A stretch of DNA of 6,905 bases from Acidimicrobiaceae bacterium (GTDB taxonomy: Bacteria; Actinomycetota; Acidimicrobiia; Acidimicrobiales; Bog-793): NCBI GenBank assembly GCA_025463965.1, contig JAODBN010000191.1, positions 1-6,905 on the forward strand. Reading direction: 5' to 3'. Below are positions 6,861 through 6,905 of the stretch, piece by piece (the first letter of the stretch is position 1; every line of letters starts with the position of its first letter). The notes under the pieces are model-generated. The model made no database searches. It was not told the origin of the DNA and saw only the letters and a list, made by a program, of their open reading frames with translations. Made by a program: the position numbers and the translations under genes.

Positions 6861-6905
6861 AGTCGTCTGTCTCGGGCTCGCCACGGTGGACACCGTGGTG
6901 CGCAG
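6850..6905 (+). CDS. N-terminus of a probable PfkB/ribokinase-family sugar kinase (cut by window edge)
   Basis: Only 18 codons are visible (MALEVVCLGLATVDTVVR), continuing past the window. The pattern of a hydrophobic beta-strand, then a glycine, then a short stretch ending in Asp (VVCLG, then D14) is the classic first strand of PfkB-family carbohydrate kinases, where that Asp contacts the sugar. The ATG at 6850 overlaps the end of the GH20-like gene by 11 bp in another frame, so the two are probably co-transcribed and translationally coupled; there is no good Shine-Dalgarno sequence. A kinase would phosphorylate a monosaccharide released by the glycosidases, which fits the locus. The call rests on very little sequence. 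Confidence 0.6.
   Translation, partial: MALEVVCLGLATVDTVVR

Noticed and set aside
6021..6893. Minus-strand open frames opposite the GH20-like gene (5127-5867 and 6021-6893)
   Set aside because: Antisense to conserved GH20 motifs, without a recognisable domain of their own.
6881..6898. Perfect inverted repeat CCACGGTG-GA-CACCGTGG near the right edge, considered as a hairpin or operator
   Set aside because: It lies within the first codons of the kinase-like gene (ATVDTV), where the conserved Thr-Val-Asp-Thr-Val residues in GC-rich codons produce it naturally. The 2-nt centre is too tight for a good hairpin and no U-tract follows.

Overview
The window is a GC-rich (roughly 70% by eye), densely coded stretch of bacterial chromosome. 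Overlapping start and stop codons, heavy use of GC-ending codons and a probable leaderless mRNA suggest an actinobacterial-type host, possibly from a deep actinobacterial lineage. The taxonomy is an inference: no marker gene is present. No tRNA, rRNA, CRISPR array, insertion sequence or phage gene is visible.

Layout. Two divergent gene clusters share a 73-bp intergenic region (5078-5150). The left cluster is on the minus strand and reads, in order of transcription: a protein with two metallo-beta-lactamase folds and a C-terminal beta-sandwich (3248-5077); a clan GH-D (GH36-like) glycosidase (1443-3251); and a GH38 alpha-mannosidase that runs off the left edge (1-1446). Both junctions are 4-bp ATGA overlaps, so this is almost certainly one translationally coupled operon. 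The right cluster is on the plus strand: a GH20-type beta-hexosaminidase-like protein (5151-6860), then an overlapping ORF whose first 18 codons look like the start of a PfkB/ribokinase-family sugar kinase (6850 to the right edge).

Control region. The 73-bp spacer holds a plausible plus-strand promoter (TTGAGC, 17-bp spacer, TACCAT). Its expected start point falls on the ATG of the GH20-like gene, which has no Shine-Dalgarno sequence. A near-palindrome centred on CG (5128-5145) fits the LacI-family operator pattern TGnnAnCGnTnnCA and covers the -10 element. This suggests that a sugar-responsive repressor controls at least the right-hand genes and perhaps both clusters.

How the genes may work together. 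None of the complete proteins has an evident signal peptide or membrane segment, and the GH38 N-terminus has none either, so the set looks cytoplasmic. Alpha-mannosidase, GH36-like alpha-glycosidase, beta-hexosaminidase-like enzyme and sugar kinase together suggest intracellular dismantling of an imported mixed oligosaccharide, such as an N-glycan-like or GlcNAc-, mannose- and galactose-containing glycan. The substrate is inferred and no transporter lies in the window. The most unusual element is the tandem metallo-beta-lactamase protein leading the left operon; its role in glycan breakdown is not obvious from known families.
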